From Labia minor (lineage: Eukaryota; Arthropoda; Insecta; Dermaptera; Spongiphoridae): 64,000 nt of DNA. This document shows positions 35,116 through 45,206 of this stretch, piece after piece (the stretch's first letter is position 1; each line of letters opens with the position of its first letter). The notes beneath the pieces are model-generated. The model searched no databases. It saw only the letters and a list, made by a program, of their open reading frames with translations, and had not been told where the DNA came from. The stretch lies in assembly GCA_963082975.1 (NCBI GenBank), contig OY720349.1, positions 50,697,962 to 50,761,961 on the forward strand. The letters are read 5' to 3'. Made by a program: the position numbers and the translations under genes.

Positions 35116-35600
35116 TGCTTGATTGATTTATTTTAGTAGCAATTCCAATCAAAGCCATTCTTTTTAAGGCAAACTAATGTTTTTGCACCCTTTGTCGGCT
35201 TCTTAGAGAGGGTTGCACTCGGGATCAACCACTTGCATTCGTGGAATCACAATCCACACCTAATAAGGTCCAAACGATGAGGGAGAAGATCGTTTCCACA
35301 CTTGTTCATTAGCAGCACTACCGTTAATTAATCGTTAGTTCCTTAACACTCGATTGTCCATTTAGCCTCTTGCAATTGTCTAAAAAAAAAAAGAAACGGC
35401 CCCGTTCTTTATGTGAGCGGCAGCCTCTTTTAACCATCACCCTGACTTTTTTATCGTTGTTGTTCGGTTGTTGCTTTTTTTTCTGCTTGCTGATCAATTA
35501 TACTAAAAGACTATCACTTTGATTAAACGAATGAGATTGATTTATTCTCGTCTGGCGCCAATGGCTCCGCCACAGAACAATTGCAAAAGAACAAAGAGAG
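35116..35600. promoter_or_regulatory. G+C-richer single-copy island
   Basis: Contains CCAATCAAAGCC (TCF/LEF-type), CACCCTTTGTCGGC, GGGATCAACCACTTGC (Runx-like AACCAC), CACAATCCACACC, and a purine-rich end. The plus-strand 61-codon frame at 35519-35704 runs through a GA/A-rich tract and is not credible as a gene. Confidence 0.35.
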
Positions 35601-35993
35601 GGAGAGAGGATGGAGCTCGTTCTAAACAGAGACGGAATCATTTTCCAAAAAAAAAAAGAAAGATATTTTCTCTGGAAGCATTCAATTCATCTCTTTTTTG
35701 GTAAACATTTCCAATTTATTTCTAGCGAAATTATTTTGTATATCTGCTATCTATATAAAGATTTAATCACATTAAAATAAAAATAACAATGTTATACATA
35801 AAAAAATATAAAATAAATAACTTTAATATATTAAATTTATTCGAATTTGTTTACTGACTATATAAACCACCAACCAATATGCAAATTAATATTATACCAC
35901 TCTCTTATTAATAAATTATAAGTATATCAATTTTAAACTGAGATTTCATATTTGTGACAATATTTTGTTATTAACACTTAAATTACTATTATT

Positions 35994-36024
<31 letters not shown>

Positions 36025-36025
36025 T
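35601..36025. other. AT-rich spacer ending in (TTTA)n
   Basis: The (ATTT)n tract at about 35999-36025 abuts the SINE candidate and may derive from its target duplication. Confidence 0.6.
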
Positions 36026-36267
36026 TCGCCGTGTTGGCCTACGTCTAGGCTCCGCATTTGTTCCTTACTTTTGACTTTCTAAAAAAAAAAAAAAAATAAA
36101 TAAATAAACGAATAAATAGAGAACACCATCCTGAAGTAATACGAAAGTGGTACCGGGGTGGATGTTGTTTTTTCAACCACGAGGTAGGTTTTTAGTGGGT
36201 GCAAGTCCCACATACCTGAGATGTGTCAGACATTTTCCTACCCTCACCGCAAAAAAAAAAAAAAAAA
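36026..36267 (+). mobile_element. SINE candidate with poly(A) tail
   Basis: A G+C-richer unit starting CGCCGTGTTGGCCTACG ends in a 17-base A run (36251-36267). Target-like copies of an ATTATTATTTATTTATT word lie on both sides (from about 35988, expanded on the left; 36267 onward on the right). The stem-loop GTGGG-TGCAAGT-CCCAC, with GGTGCAAGTCC about 8 of 11 like a pol III B box (GGTTCGANTCC), and an upstream TGGTACCGGGGTGG A-box-like word suggest tRNA ancestry. An internal A-rich block (36080-36117) could separate two monomers. No second copy is in the window, so the call rests on structure alone. Confidence 0.45.
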
Positions 36268-36645
36268 TTATTATTTATTTATTAAATTTAAAGCACAATA
36301 ATTAGTAGAAATTAAAAATACAATTAAGGGCAATGGATCAATTTTATTGATTATTTAATCCCATTTCTTTTTAATATTCTCGTGTTGGAATTTATGTTAC
36401 GATCGATAGTTAAGAAAACATGAATGTGTATAAATTTATTAAATTTTCATTTTTTTCAATCTAAACTACATATTTAATGATAACGATGTTTATATAATAT
36501 ATTATAATTAACATATATTCATCGTTATATATATATATATTTTTTTTTCCCAACCAGAAGAAAAAAAAATTAAGAGCATTGACGAAGGGAGTAAAAAAGG
36601 GCGATCATAAATTATTACCTACTAAAAACAAATAAGCTTTTCCAA
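36268..36645. other. AT-rich spacer
   Basis: Includes a short (TA)n near 36527-36540. Nothing recognised. Confidence 0.6.
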
Positions 36646-36860
36646 TTATCACCGACCAATGGCGTTATTTAAATAATATGACGATTAATCACAAGCCAAT
36701 AGACAGACAGACAGACAGACGGGTGAGGAGAGCAAACGATCGACAGTCAAATCGTCAGCTCATGTAGGATCGTCACGACGAAGAGGTTGCCGCCTGTGAA
36801 GATCATTCTAGCTGAATTGAAACGCGGGCATGCTTCCCACATACACAAAAACATACACAA
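36646..36860. promoter_or_regulatory. G+C-richer island with (GACA)n
   Basis: Mixed DNA containing ACCGACCAATGGCG, CGATTAATCACAAGCCAAT, a (GACA)n microsatellite (36702-36721), CGATCGACAGTCAAATCGTC and GGATCGTCACGACGAAG. No frame. Candidate regulatory island. Confidence 0.3.
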
Positions 36861-37520
36861 AATGAAACAGGCAGTGTGTTAATTATTTCCCAAAAATCAA
36901 TTCTCTAGACTGTTTACCTATCAATCAAATTCTCACTTCATTTAAGAAGCAACTTCTCGCGTTGTTTTGTTATTATTAATATTATTATTATTTTTAAATA
37001 TTTTTCTCGGACGCGCAAACTAACACTCGAAGCTGTTGCTCGAAACGGTTCAGCAATCAATCATAAATACAATTACTAGAATGGTATGAAGGAAGAAAAA
37101 CGACTATTGCTATCCTTTACAATAACGATGATTGCCAAAAGCACAAAAGATCTTTAAAAAAAAAAAGAAATTAAAAGATAATACTGTTTTGTTATTTTCT
37201 ATATATGTTGTTTTGATATCCAGATCAAAATGTTATTTTACTTGTTTTTGGAAAGATTAAAATCATGTTTTAAAATAAATTAATAGATGATGAAAATTTT
37301 GATTATTAGGTAATTAATTAAATACTAATTGTATTAATGTATAATATTTTATATTTAATAGTTCAAAGGATGTAGTTAATGATATTTATTTATTATTATG
37401 CTATTTTTATTTATTTATAATATATATTTATTTTTTTACATAAACTAATTTTTTTTCTGTTTTTCTAAATTTTAAAATTTTTAAACACTTCTAAGCCCAT
37501 GTGTATGTCAAATCTTTTTT
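36861..37520. other. AT-rich to mixed spacer
   Basis: A mixed patch near 36990-37130, then AT-rich DNA. Nothing recognised. Confidence 0.55.
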
Positions 37521-38118
37521 ACTATCTCGAAAGAGATAGTATTGCGATCACGAAAATTTTCGATGTTGAGATTTTGATGTTTTTATAGGTTTTGAAGGTT
37601 CCTGAATCATTTTCACTAAGGTTGAGAAAAATGTCTGTGTGTGTGTATGTATGTAACCAAGATTACGCAAAAACGGTTTGAGCTAGAATGATGAAATTTG
37701 GTGCATGGTCATTATTCAAAATTCATAGTTTTCTATCAACTTTTGAGAAATGTAGCTCAACCGGAAGAGGGTCATTACCTACAATGTTTTGATTTTTTTT
37801 CTTCTAAAGTGACAGTAAAAATAAAGATATATGTTTGATAATTTTTCACATGATTAATAATTGTATAAAACTACTATATATAGAATCTCAGCTTGATTGA
37901 ATCGCCGAAAGTACAAGAATTAATTTTTTAACACTGCAAATCTCACGCGCCAACATGTGACGTGGTGCCATCAACAAAGAGCCAAACATGCGCTGGTTCA
38001 ATAAATATTATTTATTAATTTTAATTTATAATTTAATTAATTTAATTTAATTTAAATTAATATATGTTATTTAATCCAATTCAAATTTGCGAGATAGTCG
38101 AGTGGAGACACTCCAGAT
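37521..38118 (+). mobile_element. Helentron-like element, family B, copy B2
   Basis: Full-length. The head ACTATCTC pairs with GAGATAGT (loop GAAA here instead of GCCA) and is followed by ATTGCGATCACG. The body has GAGATTTTGATG, TTCCTGAATCA, a (TG)n-(TATG)n block near 37635, ATGATGAAATTTGGTGCA and CAACCGGAAGAGGG. The tail has GCGAGATAGTCGAGTGGAG and hairpin GAGTG-GAGA-CACTC, ending CCAGA before T. The inverted tail GCGAGATAGT matches the family head form ACTATCTCGC exactly. Confidence 0.88.
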
Positions 38119-39138
38119 TTTTTTTTATGTTTGATTTCGATTTTTTTATATTGGGTTAATAAAACAAAATGAGAATAATAATAAGATTTGATGAAGCAGA
38201 GAAAATAAATAAATAAATTTAATTTCATTAAAACGAGTCGTTAAGAGGTTAATGTTTCTAAAACTGAGACAGATCAGGTTGAGAGATATTCAAGTTTGTG
38301 TTCTGGGTATGAGGATAGGGAGAATTTATAAGAATCGGCATATTATTCAAATTTAGTCAAAAGTTTAATTGATTGGAAATGGGTTGTTTATTTATAGGCC
38401 ATTTATTTCTTGCTTCCTCCACCTTGCGTCTCTTGCACCCTTTCCAATCTTTCAATCATTCAGAATCCAAAATTCCTTGATTAGGAAATTGAATTAGTAA
38501 TTAAATTTTCTTTTCTTAATCACATCTATCAAGCGAAATTGAAACCATACGATTAAGGGGGATAAGAAAAATCAACATGTGGGTATATTAAACGATTATT
38601 TTATGCAAATACAATTGTGAGTATGTTTCTATCACTAAAAGAAAAAATAACCTGTCTATTCATGTAAGACAATGTTAATCTTCCAAGTATATACGATTTT
38701 AATTTTTCTGGTTGTTTTTACGTTATTCTGCATTGAATTCGTTATTATTTATTTTTTTAAATATTTGAAAAATTAGAATAATAAAAATATTACTAATCTA
38801 TATTTATCTATAATAATTTTCAACTATAATTTTTTTATAGTGTGAGATTAAAGAAATAATTTTTTATATAGTACATAGAATAATGAATGTGAATATAATA
38901 TATATTTGTCATAAATATAATAAATAAGGACTTTTAAATATTTAATGATGATTCTTAAAACAATAAATCCAGTTTATAAATGAATTTAAAAAAATTAATA
39001 TTTGTTTTTGTTTTTCTTCCAGGTAATTTAATCTCCAAATATTAATTAATTTGATGAACATAAACAAGTTGATGAAATTTTGTGAGTACCATAAATTTAT
39101 ATATTTAATGCTTGAATTTTACATAACATATAATATAA
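38119..39138. other. AT-rich spacer, nothing recognised
   Basis: No gene or repeat ends were seen; slightly more mixed near 38390-38480. The frame at 39051-39254 runs into family F and is a shadow. Confidence 0.55.
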
Positions 39139-39767
39139 ATACCGGGACCCCGAGCCTCGGCTCGGTACTTAAGTTAAAAAAAATGATTCATTATTATTGG
39201 GTTTGGCTGGTAATATTAATACCTGGGACACCGAGCTCTCGCTCGACACTTTAAAAAATATTAATATACAATTCTTTAATTATTTATTACAATTATTAAA
39301 TGTTGCATCATTGCATCAATCTGATTAAAATGAATGGAACTTGGGGTTATTAGGTATGTTATAAGTGCATGAGAATTTTTTTTTTTATTGGAAGAATGAT
39401 AAATATAAATCGTAATTTATAATTATAAAATATTATTAAAATATATATTTTTAATTTTATTTCGAAATTAAATAAAAAATTTTAAAATTTTTTAAATATA
39501 AAAATAATATTAATACAATATCCTTTAAAAAAAGGCGGGAGTCAAATTTCAATATGAATGTCATTTGTGACGCCATCCATATATATATTTAAATTAAGAA
39601 AAAACTAATGAAGATGTATTTTTCCTGAGATGTGATCAATAAAACTCAATTTTTCTTTATAAATACTATATCTAGTGTGAATTTGAAAAAAATCGTTAGA
39701 GCGGTTTTTGAGAACCCATGGCTAAACAAATAAACAAACAATTTTCGCTAGCATAAGAAGATAAGAT
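39139..39767 (-). mobile_element. Repeat family F, copy F2
   Basis: Minus-strand counterpart of F1. Read on its own strand, it runs from CTTCTTATGCTAGCGAAAAT through a (TGTT)n-like tract, GCCATGGGTTCTCAAAAACC and CGCTCTAACGA to the two 3' hairpins: CGAGC-GAGA-GCTCG (about 39229-39242) and CCGAGCC-GAGGCTCGG (about 39150-39165). Each is followed by G(T/G)GTCCC(A/G)GGTA. The hairpins lie about 77 bp apart as an imperfect tandem duplication of the 3' end. Confidence 0.65.
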
Positions 39768-40843
39768 ATACCTATAGAAATAGTTTCCCTTTATTTATTA
39801 TTTTTTTTAATTTGTTGGTTATAAACATAATTCAATGCCTAAACTACTCTGTCAAATTTGAAAATGAGGATAGATTTTAGACAAGTTAAAGAAATAATTA
39901 ATTATCATTAAATAAATATTAATATTTAAAATAATCGAGAAAACTTGCTAAACTTAAATCATGATGGCCACTAAATAAAATTTAAATTATTATTATTATT
40001 TTTTTTTTTTTTTTTTTGTAATCTAAAAATAATTTCTGTCTAACAATCAACGTTGCTATAGATTGAATATCGAATTGAAATTTGAAACTTTTGCTTATAC
40101 GAAAAAAAGATTAAAATTAAATAATAATAATAAATTTCTGCTGATAGAGAGAATTCAATTCCAAATGCGTAGCTATCGTCTTCGGTTGAATCCTGTATCT
40201 AATATAATATAAATTATGGAATAAGGGGAAAAATAAAAATCATTTATATAAAGATATTTAATTAATCAAGGCGATATTTTATACTTTACAACGTTTATTA
40301 TTATTATTATTATTTTTTTAATATTTTTCTATTGACATCATTTAATCATTTACTACTCAACACAAAACAAATAATTGATTTTTAATAAGGAACATTATAT
40401 GAGAGCCGAAAATTTTCTGACTTGTTTTATTTAATTTATTGATTCATAAGCCCAAATAAAGAGTCACATAAGTTATGTAAACTAAAATTGATCTAAGAAA
40501 ATATAAAACTTAACAAAAATAATTTTTAATTAAATAATAGGTGAATTTTTAAATTTATTGATTGTCATGTTAATTTTGGTTATTACCATTATCAGAAGTT
40601 CAACTCTGGTTTAACAGCCGAAATAGTATTAAGCAAATATATTAATAGACTTCAAATTTTCAAATAAAAATTATAGTTATACCTTTTTATATTATTTAAA
40701 TTTAATTTTAGTATAACTTATTAAAATGTTTCAATCTACCATTAATTTATTGATTTAATAAAAAGTCACTATTAATATGTTATTTATAAATCTTATTTTG
40801 TGTTTTTAGTAATATATAGTAATTATTATAGAAAAATTATTTT
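39768..40843. other. AT-rich desert, nothing recognised
   Basis: T-run at about 40000-40018 and (ATT)n near 40290-40312. No gene was seen. Confidence 0.6.
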
Positions 40844-40916
40844 AATTATTAAGAGAATTTTTATTAAAAGACCACATTATTTGTATAAAATTATTTATTA
40901 AATTAAAATAATTGTA

Positions 40917-41006
40917 CAACGTTTCAACTGCTTATTCTGCAGTCGTTTTCAAGTAACCGTACGCTTGCTCCGATTCAAGCGGACTGATGCATGTTGGGAC
41001 ACGTCA
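40917..41006 (-). ncRNA. Decayed hammerhead ribozyme of the Penelope-like element
   Basis: On the minus strand: a stem III half GACGT (41001-41005), a stem I hairpin CGCTTG...CAAGCG (40962-40981), a core strand CTTGAAAACG where the consensus is CUGANGA, stem II ACTGC-AGAATAA-GCAGT (40927-40943), GAAAC (40921-40925), and ACGTT (40918-40922) that can pair with GACGT. Penelope-like elements are known to carry hammerhead motifs in their pseudo-LTRs. Two changes in the CUGANGA strand and G at the cleavage position predict loss of activity. Confidence 0.5.
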
Positions 41007-41233
41007 CCCCTTATATAGGCAGTGATATTGGCGCCAATTTTTGGCACCAATTTTTGCCGCCAATTCTTAATCTCAACATGAAGTCAGCAGCAATTGTCAA
41101 AGCAAGCGTTTACAATCAAGAAGTATGATAGTGCATTATGTCTCTATAAAAAAGATAGTAAATTATTTCTATAATCAAGATATATACATAAATACACATT
41201 AGATTAATTATATTTCATTCAATATGACAAATT

Positions 41234-41461
41234 TTACTCATCCAACACTATGTTCCACATCTTATTAAGTCTATATCCATCCTCTTTATTAATATTATTG
41301 GGATGATTATTAATTTCTATAGATTCTTTTATTTTTATTTTCCACCAATTATTTTCAATATGAAGTGTTTCTACATTATCTAAATTTATTTTATGTCCTG
41401 TTGTTAAGGCATGTTCTGCAATTGCTGATTGATTTGGATGTTTCAATAAAAATTCTCTTAA
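41234..41461 (-). pseudogene. Penelope-like element ORF, C-terminal (GIY-YIG endonuclease region) fragment
   Basis: Translation contains HPNQSAIAEHALTTGHKI, then WWKIKIKESIEI, HPNNINKEDGYRLNKMW and a stop. 'SAIAEHA...GH.I.......(W/Y).RKI.E.IEI...NN.N.EDGY.L...W' is the very recognisable C-terminal end of Penelope-like retroelement proteins, just after the GIY-YIG endonuclease core. About 75 residues remain, in one open frame, preceded by a stop codon; no start codon of its own is expected. Catalytic RT motifs and the GIY-YIG residues themselves are not present. Confidence 0.8.
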
Positions 41462-41466
41462 TAATT

Positions 41467-42448
41467 ATTGTGTGTGTGTGGATATGATATATCAACTTAT
41501 AATTCTTAATACATATACATATGCTTGTATTTTTTTAATTGTAGCAATTTCAAATTATGATTTGTTTATTAATAAAATATAATTTTTTTTTATATTTGTA
41601 TTTGTGTTCCTAAATACACATATAAAATAAAACAAAAGGCACATTTTCATTAATGTTAATATACTTTGTCATAATTATTATTTTCAACTTAAATAACAGA
41701 GAGAATGAATTTTTGTTCTTTTTATTTCATTAACTTAAAATGTTTATGAGATTTATATTTACACACATATATACAATTTTATTTATATTTCAGTAATTAT
41801 TTAAACAAACAAGCAAACAAAAAAAAATAAAATATGTCAGTGAGTTAAAAGATTTTTAATAGAAAATAAAATTAAATATTTTCTTTGAGGGTTGAAAAAT
41901 TAATATAAAACTCTCTCTCTCTCTCTCCTTTCTCTTTCTGTTGGTTTGTTTAAAAATTAATATGAAACTTCAACATATTTTTAGTACCATTTCAACTCTT
42001 ATATTTTCGAAACCTTATCATTATTACTTATTAATTTTTAAAAAAATTTTTTTTTTTTTAAATTTTCGCTTATTTTAATGTCCCGAATTAATTTTTTTTA
42101 TATTTGAATGTATTAAGTTCAATCTCAAATCACTGATCATATGATGATATTATTCTTTAGAATTTCACTTTAAATAATATAATAATTGAATAATACTTTA
42201 ATTATTATTTTTTCAATGTATCAATGTATCAATATCACTTCTAATTTCAATTTAAAAAAGTATCCTATAAAAAAGATTCAAATGAAAATTTGTTTTCTAT
42301 ACCGAAATAATATAAAAATAAGGGAGAATTTACTACATTAATTTAAATAGATAATTTAAATCGAACTTTTTATTAAAGTAATATATCTGTTATTTTTTTA
42401 AAAATAAAATGTTACGGATAAAGTATTTATATATTTTATTTATTTTTT
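41467..42448. other. AT-rich desert with short (TG)n and (CT)n
   Basis: Short (TG)n at 41468-41480 and (CT)n near 41909-41926. Nothing else recognised. Confidence 0.6.
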
Positions 42449-43069
42449 ACCGACCGACGATAGTAAGGGAGGTATTGTTTTCACACCAAATTTCACATGT
42501 GGAGATTTTTACATATCTCCACGAATCATGCATTTTCTAAACAGAAAAAAGTATTTTTAGCATGATGTCTGTCCGTCCGTCCGTATAGATGTGTACAGCC
42601 TTAACGGCTCAACCGATTTTGATGAAATTTGGTATATTTACTTAGGGCATCAGTGGGATGAATTGATCAACTTTTGGTGCAAATCCGGAAACCGGAAGTG
42701 GTAGTATTAGCGATCGACGATAGGAAGGGAAGGGTTATTTTCACACCAAATTTCACATGAGGAGATTTTTTTATATATCACCACGAATCATACACTTTGT
42801 ATTGGTTCTATCCTCGGGAAAACCATATTTATTAATTTTTTCTTGATTTAAAATTATATTGACGTCATCCAGCCATTCATGACGTCACAGCCTGGTCTTA
42901 CATATATATTATAAATAAAATAAAATTAAAAATATTTATGTTATATGCCTATCTGTTTTTTATTACATTAATAGATATATTAAAATTATTTGAAATTGTT
43001 TCTGTAGCAGGAAATTAATTTACTTCAAACCGTCGGTCGGTTCGGACCTGGCCACAGGTCAACTTATTT
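42449..43069 (+). mobile_element. Helentron-like element, family A, copy A7 (best reference copy)
   Basis: Full-length, with the complete family layout. Head ACCGACCGACGATAG (42449) whose bases with the preceding T fold as TACCGACC against GGGAGGTA; GTATTG; CACACCAAATTTCACATG; TGTCCGTCCGTCCG tract; TTTTGATGAAATTTGGTATA; AAACCGGAAGTGGTAG; a second head-like module AGCGATCGACGATAGG from 42709, followed again by CACACCAAATTTCACATG; two TGACGTCA sites (42860-42867, 42880-42887); tail CCGTCGGTCGGT; hairpin GACCTG-GCCA-CAGGTC; AACTTATT before T. No coding capacity. Confidence 0.93.
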
Positions 43070-43825
43070 TATTATTCATTTTATTTTTTTGTCTATTTTT
43101 CTTATTATATTAACAAAGTTATTTTGTCGCATTAAGGTTAAAATGTAATAGATGTATATACTTAGATATAATATTTCGACTAAAGGGAGGAACCATCTCC
43201 CTCCAAGTTTTTATATTTTTATCAGTTGAGAATTGGGAGTTGAAAAAGATATCATCCTGATATGACCTTGTAACTAACACGTCACGTGATATAATTATTT
43301 TTTTATCATCACACCCTTTGATAACTATTCCTATTACTCCCTGAAATAATAGTGAATTACCCTATCTTATTTTTTTTTATTTAAATGTCTTATATTTAAT
43401 CTGTTTAAATTTTTTTTTATTAATTAAAGTGTATTAGTGCGAACATTATTTGTTTTCCTTTTCCCTTAATTTTTTTTCACCCTTTTGTATTATAATATAA
43501 AATGACAATTTACCCAAAGTCTGGCGCCCATAATTTACTTATAATATAATTCACAGTCATCGTGGGTTATTACAAGTGCCCCTTAGTTGGATCCTCTTAC
43601 AAAAATATTTTGAGAAATTGTTTATATTGGCTCATATAAGTTTTGCATATATACTCGTTTTCAAAAAGTAAATATTTATAAATTAGTAAAAAGATTTTTT
43701 TAAAAATGTTAATTGTTAATAATTATAAGTGGATCTGAATCTGTATTATAGTTCCCGTTTAAGTTTAACTACAATCTAGTTCAATAATTTAGCATATATC
43801 AAATAGGTAGATATTCATAGGATGA
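43070..43825. other. AT-rich spacer
   Basis: Contains AACACGTCACGTGAT (near-palindromic E-box cluster, about 43278-43292). Otherwise anonymous. Confidence 0.55.
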
Positions 43826-44345
43826 GAGTTTAAGTCCCCCTCTCTGTTCATTAATATCCATCTGATCTGGATTCTCTTGTGCCGGTTCTAATTCCTTATT
43901 GTGCGTCCGATATTCATTCATGATTAATAATCGTTTACGAGGACAATAATAAACGATCGATACGCTCCTCGGTTTTCGTAGTCAGCCTCTTCCTCACTTG
44001 ATGGATCGCAGACAGCCGGGAGGAGGTGAAGAAGGTGATAGGGCACGGGATGGGTTCAGAGGTTATTATGGGAACGTGCCAGGGAATAATTAACGTTTAA
44101 AACTTGAGCTTTTGATAAATCGCTAACGACATTAAATGATCGTGCATGCCATCCATCCAGGCGAGCAGACATTAGAGCAAAGAAAGGAAACATCTTGATA
44201 AGTGGATCGGGTTGCTCAGCCAGCCCCTCGGGGCCCCTTTTGATTGATTGGACATTTAGACTAAAATCCCTTCGACTCTCATTAAAACGTCTTTGAGATT
44301 TGCCGATCAACGACACGAATTCCATTATTCCCAAAGTATTATTCT
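43826..44345. promoter_or_regulatory. Large G+C-richer single-copy island
   Basis: About 500 bp of mixed composition: ATAAACGATCGATACGC, CAGACAGCCGGGAGG, CATTAAATGATCGTGCATGC, CCATCCATCCAGGCGAGC and CCAGCCCCTCGGGGCCCC. A 92-codon minus-strand frame (44056-44334) covers much of it but has no homology I recognise, and there is no splice or gene context. Best read as a candidate conserved non-coding element; a small exon remains possible. Confidence 0.38.
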
Positions 44346-44665
44346 TCTTCCTCTAAAAAACAAATAAGAAAAAAGTAGTTTATTCTTATTTCAATATCAA
44401 GATTTAATATTTTTTCAATGTATCAATAAAATCACAAAATTAATAATAATGAAAATTTACTTAAGTGGACTTTTATCACATTGGCCATTATAACTAAATA
44501 TATATTAAATAAAATTTACATTTATAATATATTATTGATTGATTTTGTTTATCTATTAAGATTCAATAATAAAAGTATATATAAAATAAAATTGATTCCC
44601 TCACCGATTAATCTCTATAAAAGTTATAAGTCAAATAACAAGAAAATTAAAATTATTTCATTTTT
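44346..44665. other. AT-rich spacer
   Basis: Nothing recognised; the frame at 44481-44684 is Ile/Lys/Asn-rich by composition. Confidence 0.6.
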
Positions 44666-45040
44666 ACGATTTCGCCAGAGATAGTATTGGGATCACGAAA
44701 ATTTTCGAGATTTTGATGTTTTTATACGTTTTGAAGGACCCTTAATCTTTTTCACTAAGGTTGAGAAAAATGTATGTGTGTATGTAGACAAGATTACGCA
44801 AAAACGGTTTGAGCTAAAATAATGAAATATGGTCAAAATTTATAGTTTTCTATCAAATTTTGAAAAATATAGCTCATTTGAAGGTTCCTGAGTCATTTCC
44901 ACTAAGGTTGAGAAAAATAAACGGTTTGAGGTAGAATAATGAAATTTGGTATACGAGCATTATTCAAATTCGTAGTTTTCTATCAACTTATGAGAAATGT
45001 AACTCATTCGGAACAACAGGGTCATTACCTACCACGTTTT
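44666..45040 (+). mobile_element. Family B fragments, copy B3 (rearranged 5' part, first of a tandem cluster)
   Basis: Starts with a decayed head (ACGATTTCGCCAGAGATAG) and body through the TATGTATG block, GAAATATGGTC and TAGCTCATT. At about 44879 the sequence restarts at GAAGGTTCCTGAGTCATT and runs a second time through GAAATTTGGTATACG to GGGTCATTACC, where the next full copy begins. So B3 consists of two overlapping 5' pieces with a short internal duplication; the 3' half and tail are missing. Confidence 0.75.
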
Positions 45041-45047
45041 CATTTTT

Positions 45048-45158
45048 ACTATCTCGCCAGAGATAGTATTGCCATCACGAAAATTTTCGATGTTGAGATT
45101 TTGATGTTTTTATACGTTTTGAAGGTTCCTGAATCATTTTCACTAAGGTTGAGAAAAA

Positions 45159-45206
<48 letters not shown>

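Larger units (their letters stand above)
40844..41466 (-). mobile_element. Penelope-like retroelement relic bounded by a 22-bp inverted repeat
   Basis: The minus strand carries the C-terminal coding end of a Penelope-like element (41234-41461), followed downstream by its untranslated/pseudo-LTR region with a decayed hammerhead ribozyme (about 40917-41006). A perfect 22-bp inverted repeat marks the limits: 40844-40865 on the plus strand matches 41445-41466 on the minus strand. The right arm is itself coding sequence (…LLREFLLK…), so the left arm is an inverted duplicate of a piece of the ORF. Reverse transcriptase is absent; the copy is strongly 5'-truncated. Confidence 0.75.

Noticed and set aside
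36702-36721. Short regular repeats considered as a CRISPR-like array
   Set aside because: A simple (GACA)n microsatellite without spacers. No array of separated identical repeats exists in the window.
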